DNA of 64,000 nt from Doris montereyensis (Eukaryota > Mollusca > Gastropoda > Nudibranchia > Dorididae), in the NCBI GenBank assembly GCA_037039925.1, contig JAXRKP010000576.1, forward strand, positions 149,095 through 213,094, in the 5' to 3' direction. Position 1 is the stretch's first letter. Each line of letters begins with the position of its first letter. Below the pieces are notes generated by a model. That model did no database searches. It worked only from the letters and a program-made list of their open reading frames with translations, and was not told the DNA's origin. Below, piece by piece: positions 27,101 to 37,224 of this stretch. Both the position numbers and the translations under genes were made by a program.

Positions 27101-30100
27101 CTAGTCTGATAGAGAGATCTTGAAAATAAGTGCGCATGTTGTTGATTTAAGATTCTTGTAGTCTATAGATTTAGATTCTTCTAGATTTAGATTCTAGACA
27201 GACATGCTATTTTATGATAGATCTGGATTCAATCTAGTAAGATCGAGATAAGATATATCTAGATCTAATTCTAATTGTTATCTGGAGGCCTAGAAACATT
27301 GAGACTAGATTTAGATTACTAGGTTTAGAATTTGTCACGCCCATAAGATATGTGCTAGGCGCAACAACATAACCATTGGTACGTGGAACGTCTGGATGCT
27401 AAATGCTCCTGGTAAAGTAGAACTAACACATGCATTGAGAAAATATAACTGGAACATCTTTGGATTATGGGAGATGAGATGGAAGAGTATGGGAGAAATA
27501 TCAACCCATGAAAGCCACAAGCTTTACTACAGTGGTAGGGATGACAGACACGAAGAAGGTGTCAGTTTTCTCGTGCACTAAGACACAGCAGGCGCAGTGA
27601 TGGGATGCCGGCCAGTTTCAGCAGGCTCATCCCAATTGCCTCCGGCTATTACCCTTCAACATCACAATAGTGCAAGCATACTTACCAACCACTACGCATT
27701 CTGATGAAGATTTCTATAATCAGGTGCAAGAAGTCATTGATGAAACACCGAAAAAGGACTTGTACAAGGGGACTGGAATGCCAAGATCGAGTAGATGCAC
27801 AGAAAGACTGGAAAGACAAATGCAGACGCTATTATAACACAGAAACTAACGAGAGAGAGGATTAAGACTGCTAGAATTCCGCCACATTCAATGAACTGAA
27901 AGTGACGAACACGTTCAGCCAGCATAAGGCATATAGACGGTGGACCTGGCACAGCCCAAACGGCACCCACCACCAGATAGACTACATCCTGGTGAGAAGA
28001 CGCTTCCATACATCAGCCAACACTGCCAGGACACACAGGTTCCTGGGAGCGGATATCAATAGCGACCACGAACTAGTCATGATGACCTTTTGTTTACACC
28101 TCAAGAAGATGAAGCAGGTCCACACTAGAATACAGTTTGACCGGGAGAAATTGCAAGACCCAAAAGTGGCACAAATTTTTAAGGCTAAGATTGGAGGCAA
28201 ATTCGCACCACTCCTAATACTCAATGCAGACGGCAGTGATACAGACACTTTCATTGACATTTTTAACACCGCAGTGACCGAGACGGCCAATGAAGTCCTC
28301 AGCAAGAAGTGGCCCATCAAGAAACCTTGGGTCACACAGGACTTGCTGAAATTATGTGATAAAAGGAGTGAACAAAGAAGTCAAAAGTATGACAGTGAAG
28401 ATGGAGCAAAGCAGTACAGACAAGCAGACAAGATGGTGAAGAAGGGCATGCTGGAAGCAAAAGAGGAATGGATCTCGGCTCAATGCAACGATATCGAACG
28501 TAACCTCAATTTAAACACCCGGAAAGTGTATCAAATAGTCAATCACCTTATAAGCAGCAAACATGGACGGCCCAATGCCGTTCTCAATAAAAACAGGAAG
28601 TGCCTGACTGAGAGCAAAGAGATCATACACAGATGGACAGAGTATTGCTCAGACCTCTACTCTCTCCGCGCAGTAGGCGACATAGAAATGCTCAACACAC
28701 ATCTGACAACAGACACAGAGAATCTCCCATCCTTCGAAAAGAAGGGAGGAAGCAGTGAAATCTCTGAAGAAAGGAAAGGCTGCAGGCATAGACAATATCC
28801 CAGGTGAACTTGTCCAAGCAGGGGGACCCAGTCTTTAGTAATCACCCTTCCCAAGAAAGGAAACCTACAACAGTGCAACAACTACCGCACAATCAGTCTC
28901 ATTTGCAATCCTAGTAAAGTTATGCTCAGGATCATACTGAACAGACAGAAGCCGCAGGCCGTGGCAATCATAGGTGAGGAGCAGGCAGGATTTAGAGCAG
29001 GGCACAATACAACTGAGCAGATATTTAACCTCAGAATTATGTCGAACGATACTTACAACACAATATTAAAGACAACATAACGAAATCAACTATAGCCAGT
29101 GGGGGAAAAAGAAGAGAAAAAAAACAAGGAGAAAAGGAAAGAGGGAGGGAGGGGATGGAGGAGCAGAAAAAGGAGAAATAAAATCCACTAGTTTAAAAAT
29201 GTGAATTATACAAAAACAAAGCAAAATGTAACAGCACACAGTATTTTTATTAATCTTTGGTCAGAATGATAGGCTTTTTTCCCCCCGTAATCATACTTCT
29301 CACAGATAGCATTAGCTGTTGAAATGTTTCCGTTTGTAATTGAAAAGGAGTTTTTCCATATTGTTTAATTTCGTTATACTTAACTTAATCCCACCTACAG
29401 CATCCGTAGTCGCCCGTTCGCTAGAGCCGTGCGTCTACCTAGATTGCCCATAGTCGCCCGGTGACATAGCAAACCTTTATAAACTCTTTATAAATACGTA
29501 AATCTCGTTCAATTATAATTTCACGAGACTTCCGTTGTAGGTGCCATTTCCGGTATTTTTAGGGCTTTTCCTTTTTGTTTCTACGTTGCTTCATTGCGAA
29601 GCTATCCTCGCTTGAATTTACACGAAATTTTTCTACCAAAATCGACCTCGCGCTTTACAATGGACGACCTGTTGAATTTGTTCCGTAATGTAACAGATGA
29701 CGGAGACCTACACGGTCACGATTATAATCCTATAACTTTGAATTTAGATGAAGAAGATGAAGATAATGTAGATCCACCAATGCCTGGCCAAGACGATGAA
29801 TCGGACATTGATGCCGATCTCGTAGTTGAGAATGACGAAGATGATGAGGATGAGGACGACGAGGGAGTGGTGAAGAGAGAGAAGTAAATCTACATCATAG
29901 TCTTGAATGGACGACGTTGGATGATCTAAACAACGCAGAAAGGCCTAGGGTTATTCACTTTGATGAGGTGGGGGGATATTAGATATATTATATTTATTCA
30001 TTCTTGGATTTCTTGACTGAAGCCTGGACTGTTTGAACGTAGTACTATTATATACAAATGATTCCTTCCTCTGGATTATGTTCTTGTGGACTTGGGTTTT

Positions 30101-31885
30101 TTTTTCGCTTTGGGTAATGGATAGATTATAATTGTGCATGTGTGATTGATGAGATTTTTTTTTGGGGGGGGGGGGGGTATTTTTTATTCATTCTTGGATT
30201 TATTGACATTAAACTGGACTTTTATGAATTTTGTGTATTATTATATTATTGATTCCTTCCTCTGGATTGTACTAATTGGACTTACCTGTAAGGCTTCTTG
30301 TGGTCTTTCTTGATTTTTTTTTCGCTTTTGGTCAGTTTGAAATTTTTTTTAGCAAGTAATTCTTTTTTTTTCAACCCTAATTTTATATGTAAATAAAACT
30401 TTAGTCTTCTAGGAATTTTTGCAGTTTATTTCATATTTTTATTATGTCTGGGTGCCTGTCTGTAGTGATTTTTAAAAGTTTGTCAAAATTGTGGAAGAGT
30501 TATTTCCCTTGTGTTAGGTACAGGGGTAGATTCAGGAGTGGGGCTTAGGTGGGATTGAGTTAAAAGAGAAAAGAAAAGCAGAAATTTTCACTCTTACGTT
30601 TTTTTATTTTAGGTCGTCGTGGGCAGCGCCCAAGACTCCGTATAAACCCGGATGCTGTAGTGTTTGTGGGGTCTCTGTCAAGGAACCTGCGAGTTAGTGA
30701 GTTGAAACTGAACTGAGGAGCCATAATGTCAATCCCATGAGGCTTCTGTGGCGTGGAGGACGGGCTTTGCTTTCTTGTACTTCATGGAAACAAGCTCTGC
30801 CAAAGAAGCTGTTGACGTGCTCAGTGGACGTGAGCTGGATGGCAGAGAGATTAAGGTATGTCTATTGCCAAATGGGCTGTGTTTTTCATTTAATAATATG
30901 TGTTTATTGTCATGAAAGTTTGATATATTGTTTCTTATAGCACTGGATTGTGGTTGAAGGTAGTTTCAATGTTACAAAATATAACATGCAAGAATGTTAT
31001 GGCTGATTATATCATATGGGCAAATCAAATCAAAGTGCCTTTTTTCACCTCTTAATTACCTTGCGGTATTTCCTACTAGGTTGAAATGGCAAACATGGAC
31101 CGCCAACAACGCCGCAGGGGGTCGTGCAGTCAATGGAGACGAGCGAGGAGAAGATGAGCTTGATGCCAGGGATAGGTATGTAAATAGAAATTGTGTAATG
31201 AGAGATGAAGGAAAGTAGTATTTTCCAAAACTCTGAATCCCTTCACTGTTCTAAATTAGTTTGGTTCAATGAGTCAGGTAGGGTCAGCCCGATCAGTCAG
31301 TGATCAAGGCGATCTCTCTCTCATACCTGTAAATCTTCTTATCCGCCAATCGTAAGCTCGAGGTGAAAGGGAAAACGGCTTGCCAACTAGCAGACCAGCG
31401 CTTTGCCAAACCCTCATCTTCGCTCATCGTTTTTTCTGACAGCTCACGGAGTGATCTAAGAATAGATAGATCGTCGTGCCCTGCAATGACTCACTGTCTG
31501 TCTGTCAGATTGCCTTATACCTTGCCCTGTTAAAAACAAAATTTAAATGGTGTTGGTTGGAGGAGAAAGACCGCAATTGGGACATGTTATCCGAGTATAT
31601 ACGCAAGATTCCTGTACCAGGCACTGTTTATTGTTTATTTTGTAACCAAATACGTTAATTATGCTCAGTCACAGCATCATGTCCAGCGCCGAAATGAAAT
31701 AACATACACACATACACTTATGCATATTAATATACACTCACACGCCCACAACATACAATAGAAATTAAACATTTGTGTGAATGCCGAACAATTTTCAGAC
31801 AATTTGGGAATTGGCTGTTTACATGTATGCTCTCTCTCTCATTTTCTCCCTCCCTCTCCTCTGCGCTCCCTCTCTCTCTCTCTCC

Positions 31886-31931
<46 letters not shown>

Positions 31932-31948
31932 TTTCTTTCTTTCTTTCT

Positions 31949-32029
<81 letters not shown>

Positions 32030-32813
32030 TCTCTCCCCTCTCACTCTCATTCTCTCTTTCTCTCTCTCTCTCTCTTTCTCTCTGTCTCACTGTCTCCTGT
32101 TCCGGTCAGTGTTGTTTTGGTCTTTGTATTGTTTGTCTCACTTAAATTCCCTTCTGCTTTTACTTCCCCTTTTCTTTCTGATTGCAGTGATGAAAGGAGA
32201 GAATCCATCTTGTGACAGTTGAAAGATAAAATTTTACACGATATTGCTGTTTCTATCAGACAAGTCACATCTGTTTTCTCCTTATGACTTTCTTACCACA
32301 AAATTATCCTGGTTGTATGTCAATCATTATCTCTTCCTGGTGGGCGGTTGGCGGGTGCTACTGGTAGGTCCCATTTCTTTTCCTTCATTCTTTTACTTAT
32401 CTTTCATTCTGCTGTTAATGCTTCATTCATGTGGCCGGGCACTTCTTTCCTTTCACTCTTTCACTTGTAGGCGAGCATTGGGGTCAGTTGGGAAGTGTGT
32501 AAAGGGGTGGGGGATCGAATATGGTTGCATATCCTACGCATTTCTGTGATGTATTTATCAAAACAAATGGATGTGGGGATGAGCATGGATGAATGAGCTC
32601 TGCCCGAGGCGTGTGTGAGGGGGTCGGTTGTGTGTGCGTGGGGGGGGGAGGGCTCGAATGAGGTTGTATATCTTACGCATTTCTGTGATGTATTTGTCAC
32701 ACTAATACATTATATTACTGCATTAATGTTTAGCAATTTTAATAATGAATATGTATTATGATTTTTAAACTTATTTATGAGGAACAATGTAATTTCCTTC
32801 TTTGGATGAATAG

Positions 32814-32859
<46 letters not shown>

Positions 32860-33196
32860 TTTCGTCTTGCTTTTTCTTCTTAATCACCTTGAGATCATCG
32901 CAAATAGTGGATGGGGTAAATTCCAATTAAACAAACTCTTTATTCACCCAGTGATCACTGTATATGGTGGAAAGAGTAAATATCAGTGAAGCAAAATCTT
33001 TTATCCTGATTTTCTTTCCACTCTTATCACAGATAATAATTAAAAAGATTATATAAATTAGGCCTTCTAATGATTCAGCATCATGTTGCTTGTTTATTTT
33101 CTCATTGACTTTACAAATTAAAGATTGTTTTCTTTTTTTTTTTCTGTTTTCTATGCTGAATGCATTTATCATATTCCCTTTGTTTTCCACAGGTAA
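14967..33196 (+). CDS. MTHFSD: MTHFSD: cyclo-ligase-like, RRM-containing protein (whole gene)
   Basis: Joined exons give about 575 residues, against roughly 380 in vertebrate MTHFSD. Order: an acidic then Arg-rich N-terminus (1-54); the 5-formyl-THF cyclo-ligase-like domain (about 55-300) with [56 protein letters not shown] and [18 protein letters not shown]; a long linker of alternating basic and acidic blocks (about 310-467); a C-terminal RRM (VFVGSL as RNP2). The family's GYYD-type ATP/substrate motif reads GYAD, as in other MTHFSD proteins, so catalysis is doubtful. Known family role: an RNA-binding protein, in mammals linked to stress granules and ALS tissue. Exon phases agree throughout except for one missing base in exon 10 and two in the RRM exon. 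It converges on the Rho GAP gene. Confidence 0.9.
15382..15485 (+). CDS. MTHFSD: MTHFSD exon 2
   Basis: Acceptor CCCCACAG, donor GTAGA. It encodes [20 protein letters not shown] and then [15 protein letters not shown]. This aligns with the conserved start of the cyclo-ligase-like domain of MTHFSD. Confidence 0.92.
15845..15972 (+). repeat. Family A repeat
   Basis: One of about fourteen copies of a roughly 135-bp element. It starts with a GGGCGGTTGGCGGGTGCTGC-type head, has a CACTTATCTTTCATCTTGCTG middle and ends CATATGGTGGACAGGGTAAA then TTTCAATGAAAC. No tRNA or coding similarity is seen. Confidence 0.8.
15985..16110 (+). repeat. Family A repeat, tandem second copy
   Basis: A full-length copy placed head to tail with the preceding one. 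It ends within 30 bp of the piggyBac left border. Confidence 0.8.
16139..18767 (-). mobile_element. piggyBac transposon relic in MTHFSD intron 2
   Basis: The right border is GGG followed by TTAA (18768-18771). The inverted ends begin CCCAATAGACCCTATAGCGC (right, read inward) and CCCAATCGCACCTAGGAGCC (left, from 16139, preceded by TTCA). Minus-strand pieces: acidic N-terminus (18.4-18.13 kb), [20 protein letters not shown] (about 18.0 kb), [20 protein letters not shown] and [19 protein letters not shown] (17.44-17.25 kb), [18 protein letters not shown] (about 16.87 kb) and a Cys-rich C-terminal finger (CFWCSKKK ... CTICKTH ... GMCFASFH). All three catalytic Asp regions are visible, but frameshifts and at least three TAG stops inactivate it. 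Confidence 0.85.
16428..17015 (-). pseudogene. piggyBac transposase, C-terminal open frame
   Basis: 195 codons with [20 protein letters not shown] (third catalytic Asp region), a hydrophobic [17 protein letters not shown] helix and a C-terminal Cys/His-rich domain ending [13 protein letters not shown]. It is the longest intact piece of the transposase and part of the relic described above. Confidence 0.85.
18772..18838 (+). repeat. Family A repeat, 3' half, split by piggyBac
   Basis: CTTATCTTTCATCTTGCTGT ... CACCCTGAGATTGTCGTCGC continues family A directly after the TTAA border. Copies at 15.85-16.11 kb lie on the other side of the piggyBac. Confidence 0.65.
18868..18981 (+). CDS. MTHFSD: MTHFSD exon 3
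   Basis: 38 codons, phase 0 at both ends, including [20 protein letters not shown] and ARFLILE. It follows a 3.4-kb intron that holds the piggyBac relic and two family-A repeats. Confidence 0.92.
19616..19645 (+). CDS. MTHFSD: Possible 30-nt cassette exon of MTHFSD
   Basis: TTTTCAG acceptor and GTATTT donor flank ten in-frame codons ([10 protein letters not shown]), phase 0 at both ends. Vertebrate MTHFSD has no such insertion: exon 3 to exon 5 joins directly as [14 protein letters not shown]. It is therefore either an optional microexon or a chance match. Not counted in the main product. Confidence 0.25.
20205..20318 (+). CDS. MTHFSD: MTHFSD exon 4 ([11 protein letters not shown])
   Basis: 38 codons in phase 0: [20 protein letters not shown] then [18 protein letters not shown]. 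The VPTP-LRTGL motif is diagnostic of MTHFSD. Confidence 0.93.
20454..20700 (-). mobile_element. Tc1/mariner transposase N-terminal fragment
   Basis: [20 protein letters not shown] then [20 protein letters not shown] and [11 protein letters not shown] matches the first helix-turn-helix of Tc1-like transposases. No DDE catalytic part is present. It is a relic inside an MTHFSD intron. Confidence 0.75.
20779..21235. repeat. Dispersed 460-bp repeat G, copy 1
   Basis: Begins GGGTGTCCAGCAAAGTCAGA and shares nearly continuous identity with 24254-24735, including GGAAATTGGTGTCTTGGGTA and TTTTAAAATTGTAAAGTTTG-type segments. Same orientation, so a direct repeat. No coding match. Confidence 0.85.
22632..22722 (+). 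CDS. MTHFSD: MTHFSD exon 5
   Basis: Encodes [20 protein letters not shown] and [10 protein letters not shown]; the IIGSVAVS strand is conserved. It ends in phase 1 at GTGAGT. Confidence 0.92.
23043..23179 (+). CDS. MTHFSD: MTHFSD exon 6 (GKGKGYAD motif)
   Basis: Encodes [18 protein letters not shown] and ends VVEIAKEL at a GTCAGT donor. It carries the nucleotide-loop equivalent of cyclo-ligases, with Ala in place of the second Tyr of GYYD. Confidence 0.93.
23864..23989 (+). CDS. MTHFSD: MTHFSD exon 7
   Basis: 42 codons, phase 0: [20 protein letters not shown] then [20 protein letters not shown]. Strongly conserved MTHFSD sequence. Confidence 0.93.
24254..24735. repeat. Dispersed 460-bp repeat G, copy 2
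   Basis: Second copy, in the intron before MTHFSD exon 8, differing from copy 1 by scattered substitutions and small indels. Confidence 0.85.
24959..25128 (+). CDS. MTHFSD: MTHFSD exon 8 (domain end, first RG block)
   Basis: Starts [20 protein letters not shown], the end of the cyclo-ligase-like domain. An acidic stretch (EEDEDP) follows, then the first basic block [18 protein letters not shown]. Phase 2 at GTATTA. Confidence 0.9.
25454..25665 (+). repeat. SINE family B, 5'-truncated
   Basis: Retains the body (GATCCCTTGGCTGTTTACAG) and the beginning of the 3' region, preceded by a C10 run. The tRNA-like head is missing. Confidence 0.65.
25934..26181 (+). CDS. MTHFSD: MTHFSD exon 9 (basic/acidic linker, one-base deletion)
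   Basis: Begins [20 protein letters not shown] with acidic [11 protein letters not shown], then [13 protein letters not shown]. Without correction the frame runs into an implausible Val/Thr-rich stretch. One missing G near 26088-26092 restores [18 protein letters not shown] and the phase-2 end. The exon is 248 nt, whereas its neighbours require a multiple of three, which supports a one-base loss. Confidence 0.85.
26613..26743 (+). CDS. MTHFSD: MTHFSD exon 10 (Arg-rich)
   Basis: Encodes [20 protein letters not shown] followed by an acidic [14 protein letters not shown] tail. Phase is consistent on both sides (131 nt). It repeats the RFNNR motif of exon 8. Confidence 0.88.
27355..29080 (+). 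mobile_element. Endonuclease/RT LINE relic in MTHFSD intron 10
   Basis: At 27375-27580 the frame reads [20 protein letters not shown] and [20 protein letters not shown], the start of an apurinic-type endonuclease. An open frame at 27902-28807 continues with [13 protein letters not shown] and SDHELVMM (endonuclease C-terminus) and a linker, reaching the start of the RT domain ([13 protein letters not shown], in a shifted frame). Further on, [20 protein letters not shown] and [20 protein letters not shown] are RT palm/finger segments, after which it stops. Several frameshifts and an internal deletion near 28840 make it inactive. It resembles the CFDP2-like RTs common in mollusc genomes. Confidence 0.85.
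27902..28807 (+). pseudogene. LINE endonuclease C-terminus and linker, open frame
   Basis: 301 codons without a stop, the largest surviving coding piece of the LINE relic. It contains the terminal catalytic motif SDHELV of the endonuclease and the basic linker region. The start Met is internal, not a true start. Confidence 0.75.
29384..30559 (+). mobile_element. TTAA-flanked piggyBac-like short element
   Basis: Left end TTAA (29380-29383) then CTTAATCCCACCTA; right end, read inward, TTAA (30560-30563) then CTCAATCCCACCTA. The inner sequence is about 1.18 kb, A/T-rich and non-repetitive. It carries one acidic open frame and AATAAA near 30394. TTAA duplication with short CCC-type inverted ends is the piggyBac signature, but no catalytic domain is present, so it is a non-autonomous or internally deleted form. 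Confidence 0.6.
29660..29992 (+). pseudogene. Acidic N-terminal fragment inside the TTAA element
   Basis: From ATG 29660: [16 protein letters not shown] and then a run of Asp/Glu ([13 protein letters not shown]) to a stop at 29885. A one-base shift there lets it continue [20 protein letters not shown] to TAG at 29990. Acidic N-termini like this precede the DDE domain of piggyBac transposases; the rest is absent. A chance acidic frame is the alternative. Confidence 0.4.
30613..30855 (+). CDS. MTHFSD: MTHFSD exon 11 (RRM, two one-base deletions)
   Basis: Starts [20 protein letters not shown] (RNP2 strand). The RRM then reads on only if one A is restored at 30705-30707 and one T at 30766-30768. 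Pieces in the three frames are [28 protein letters not shown] and [20 protein letters not shown]. The length (243 nt) is two short of what the flanking phases need, matching the two losses. Both fall in short homopolymers. Confidence 0.85.
31080..31175 (+). CDS. MTHFSD: MTHFSD last coding exon
   Basis: Acceptor TACTAG; begins [13 protein letters not shown], the last RRM strand. In the frame as written, TGA at 31155 ends the protein in an Arg-rich tail. If a frame error is present near 31115, the alternative [16 protein letters not shown] frame runs to the GTATGT donor and stops at TAA 33194 in the next exon. The data do not decide between them. Confidence 0.7.
31831..32092. repeat. (CT)n microsatellite
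   Basis: CT dinucleotides with CTTT interruptions in the intron before the 3'UTR exon. The Ser/Leu and Arg/Glu frames over it are artefacts. Confidence 0.95.
32338..32420 (+). repeat. Family A repeat, 5' half
   Basis: GGTGGGCGGTTGGCGGGTGC, then CTACTGGTAGGTCCCATTTC and TTATCTTTCATTCTGCTG. The 3' half is missing here. Confidence 0.75.
32815..32860. repeat. (TTA)n microsatellite
   Basis: About 14 ATT/TTA units, directly followed by a family A 3' half. Confidence 0.9.
32861..32995 (+). repeat. Family A repeat, two 3' halves in tandem
   Basis: The GATCATCGCAAATAGTGGAT ... GGGTAAATTCC block is followed at about 32945 by a second, diverged GATCACTGTATATGGTGGAA ... AGTAAATATCAGTGAAGC block. Confidence 0.65.
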
Positions 33197-36125
33197 AGCG
33201 TAAACATGCGTGAAGTTCCCTGATGGTCACGACAGAAGAAAAAACACTGACTTATTTAATCTTGTGTGTCTGTAGAGGTCAGTGAAGTGACTGTCAGCAG
33301 GACTTCATCGTCTGTAGTCCTCACTAGCCTGTGCGGGCAAGAGGGGCAAGAGATGTTTGCCAGCGACCAGCCTGTTAGCCATTGCCATACGCTTGTAATG
33401 ACATATGGGTATTGGTGGTAGACACGAGTTTTTCACTTAAAATTAAGCTCTGATGTATTCTTTAGTGGTTAATTATTGGACGTTTTTCCATGTTGTATAT
33501 CTGAGATGGTCTCGTTGACGCAAACCAGTTGACAATTAACCCTACCCAGCTTCCATGAAAGAATGAGTAAACTCCATTCACACCACAGTTACTAATCACA
33601 GCAGTGTGTCATTCTTTGCGCTTGCTCTACTGTTGGTTGTATGTTTCACATTTGTTTGTTCTTGCATCTGTTACAAAGGGCTAATGTGAAGGGTTCCTCT
33701 CACAGCAAACTTTTTTTCAAGGGCTTGTCTCCACACAGCCGTTTCCCCCCTCAAGCTAAGATAAAGCCTGGTGCGATCTCCTCTGGTTTCCTGTAGCAAC
33801 GCCCACCCGCCAAGACTAGCTGGGTGACAAATAGTTTAATTGCAAAAGGCAGCACCTTACTTAGGGCTTTTTTCTTTTTTTAAACTTTTTTTTTTAATGA
33901 ATTTTTTTCTAATTTAAAAAATGAAATAAATAAGAATATCATGATATGTGATATGTTATATTCATTATGATGTATTTATGTATATTAAATTGATACTCCT
34001 TTGAACTGAACTGTTTTGATTGGTAATGACTATGAGATGCGAACTAGAGGCCGGATGACGCTACAAAGATTTCTTTCATTTTTTTTCTAGGGTGATTATA
34101 TTCTAATGGCTGTCCTTTTGTTTTTCATAAAGGGAGTTTGAATTGTGACTTTTGACAGTTGAAATTATACCTCTTTTTGTATAGATATTTATTATCATTT
34201 TTAAGCATTTATTTATTATCTTGGGTGGATTCGAGTTGATGGAAATGTGTTTAAAGATGATGTGCGCAATTCTAGTCTTGTATGTCTGGATTGTTTCTTA
34301 TGGGAGGGAATTGAATTATGGCTGTTAGTGTTTTCATTTGTAGGGTTGGTTTTGTTTTCTTTTTAAATAAATAATGGTTTTATTAGGTTGTAAAGTACAT
34401 TGATGTGCTAGAATTGCCAGTGTTTTAAGGAATTCAGATAACTTTTATGAAAAATGAAAGCCAATTAGTTTGTATCTTCTCTCCACATTTTTATCCACCT
34501 ATTAAGTGTCCTTCGTTATTTCTTAGAAGATTGATGCCGTCTCTAGTGGCCTTTAGTAGTTTTTTTCATGAAGACTGTCTGGACAGTTTGTACAATTGCT
34601 GAATCAGTTCTTTGTGATTTCAAGAACCCCCCGAGCATTGCCCATGTTGTGTCCTGTAATAAAAGTCCATGAACTCTGGACAGCTGGGGTGGAAGCCTGA
34701 TGGAAAGCCAAGCATCTTTGTGTCAAAATGGTTGACAAGCTGGCCATTCCTCTTTCCTCCCCTGGCTTTGTTCCACCTTCTCTTATTTTTGTCACCAGAT
34801 GACCACCCGGTCTGGGTGGATGGACTTCCTTTAGCACCATGCCTCTGGGTTTGACATCAGCGGATTAAAGAAAAAGCTCTTGACCTTCAAGGATGAAATT
34901 TTAAGACAGATGTGCCACTATTGGACTATTTTCTTCGACTTTTCGACTGGAAATTTTGTCTTTTATCATTTTTCATTAGTATGTGTTTGTCATCCTCTCC
35001 CACCACCACCATTTTTCATTTCTCTCTTTTTCTTGCCTTTTTTCTTTTCAAATTAATTAAATACATGTTCTCTTCATGGAAAGGTGTTCCAAGAGTCTAG
35101 TGTGTTGTTTTGTCTTTGAATTCACTGTTGTTGACCGCTGACATTTGACATTTCATCATCCCAATATTAACCTCATATCTGTATGGTAACTTTGGCTAGA
35201 CATGTTAATAGTATAAAGCAAAGATAGTTTTTTTTCTGAGTTGCTTTTTTTTTTGGTAGTTATTGCAGTTTATATATTTTCCATTGAACAATAGTTTTAG
35301 AAGAGAAAAATATGTTAATAAGGTAATCATTCATTATACTCGTGTAAACAATATTAATAGGTCTGCACATATCATTTATGAAAATAAAACTGCACACTTA
35401 GTTACGTCATAAATTATCTTATTTAGTCTGTTAAAAAGAGTACATTTTTGTTCTTCTTGACAATGTTTCTCTCCATGATCTTTTAGCTTTCAGTTCTACC
35501 ATAGCAAGCAAAAGAATTGGTTTTCAACATTTTGTCACAGCAATATAATTTTTCTACATGATTTCAACTGAGATTGCAGAAAACGTGAAATTGTCGTGGG
35601 GTGTATGCTGATATTGAAACGAATATCTCCCACCCTTGTACTCGTATGTTGTATGGAATATATTTTATTTATAAATCTATATATGATTAATTATATATTT
35701 TTCTCATCACACTTAGCAAATGTACTTGTGTGTGTTACATTATTTTTCTATTACTTGAATTCTTTAAACTTTCTTTTCAATGGGTATCCAAAGTGCACAA
35801 ACATATTTGATGGTCAGTTTCATTTGAATTCTGTTTTTGGCTGCTTCACAAAATGTACCAAAACATTGAACCAAAGCCGTAGACCTTATTTTGTGCGTAA
35901 GAGAGTTTTGGGTTTGAATTTTTTTATTTATTTCGTTGACACCCTTCTTTAAAATGTACATATTTGATGTACAAAAAGACTAACAGAAAATGTATCTTTC
36001 TTCCTTTTTTTTTTTGCAGTAAAAGTAAAGTTTTGTCTCAAATTGACATAACCTCAAGTATGTTACCAATGCAGCACTTTGAATGTATTGTTGATTGATT
36101 TAATAAACTTTGTATTGTTCAATGC
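33193..36125 (+). other. MTHFSD: MTHFSD 3'UTR exon with polyadenylation signal
   Basis: A strong TTTTCCACAG acceptor precedes 33193 (GTAAAGCGTAA). No further coding frame follows. A/T-rich sequence runs to AATAAA at 36102-36107, so cleavage is expected near 36120-36130. An earlier AAATAAATAA at about 34364 is a possible alternative signal. End position is inferred. Confidence 0.55.
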
Positions 36126-36129
36126 TTAA

Positions 36130-37220
36130 ACAAATGAGTCATTTGTCATTTTTTTTATCAAGTAAGTGTTTTCTTTGCCCATGTTCATGTCTAGATTCAT
36201 TAACAAACATTCGAGTAAATTAGAATAGAAGTATTCTTTTTCACCAGCACGATGTTAGGTCACGATTGTCTATGTAGTTTTCTTTCTTTCTTTGACTTCT
36301 TTCATTCAGTACATATTGCTTCTCCATTTACTTTCAGTGTATTATTGATTTTGTATTGTTTATTTTATTCATTTCCCGTACTTTCAAGTGTTTGGTCTTG
36401 GCGGAGATACTGGTAGGTCCTCCTTTTCTTTTCTTCTTCATTCACTTGAGGAGTCCATCACAAAACGTGATATATCTAAATTACTCGAGATGAGAAAAGG
36501 TTAACAAATATCACTCGTGTTCATTAATTGCCACATTAATAATTATCTTAATGTGTCACAGACAAAGATTAATATTAAGTCGATGTACTTTTCTCAAAAT
36601 CCAAGCTCTAATTTCACGTTTTTTCACAAAATGCGACATATCCATCATTTGTGTTCTTCACAAAATACGACAAATTGGCGAGTTTGGGACCAAAATGACG
36701 ATTTTTCTGTATTTTAAATATTCGGGTAGAATGATCATTTATCTACAAGTTTATGGAATGGCAGAAAAAATGTCTATGACGTAGTTTTTTTGGTACACAA
36801 TATTTTGTAGGTGAGGGTTGGCAAAAAGTTAAAATTGACGTAAATTACCCTACTATAACACTGAGGAGAAGATGGTACTGAAAATCGGAAAACCTGTATA
36901 ACCTGCTCAGCCAGCTATCGCCACATAGGGCCATAATCTGGGAACATGGTCTATTGACACGCCCAATTTGGCCTAACGTTGAGTGATATAAGAGGTCAAA
37001 TGTTCGGGCGATGCGGGGGTGCAAATATGCCCACAAGTATAGGAATAGGGCAGGGAAATAAAACAAAATACTGGTCATTATGATGTCTGTTTTCACAATA
37101 GTTTATATCTAAACCTAGGTTTACAATCCTCCTTACATTAGTATTTCAATGCTAGAGACTGTCAAAAGAGTAAGGGGCTGCTACAACTACAAGGACAAGC
37201 CGTCTGATGTTGTTTTTTTT
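36130..37220. other. Intergenic sequence after MTHFSD
   Basis: Contains a family A 5' fragment at 36405-36445 and three spaced CACAAAATGCGACAT-like repeats at about 36460-36680. No gene is supported. Confidence 0.5.
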
Positions 37221-37224
37221 TCAA

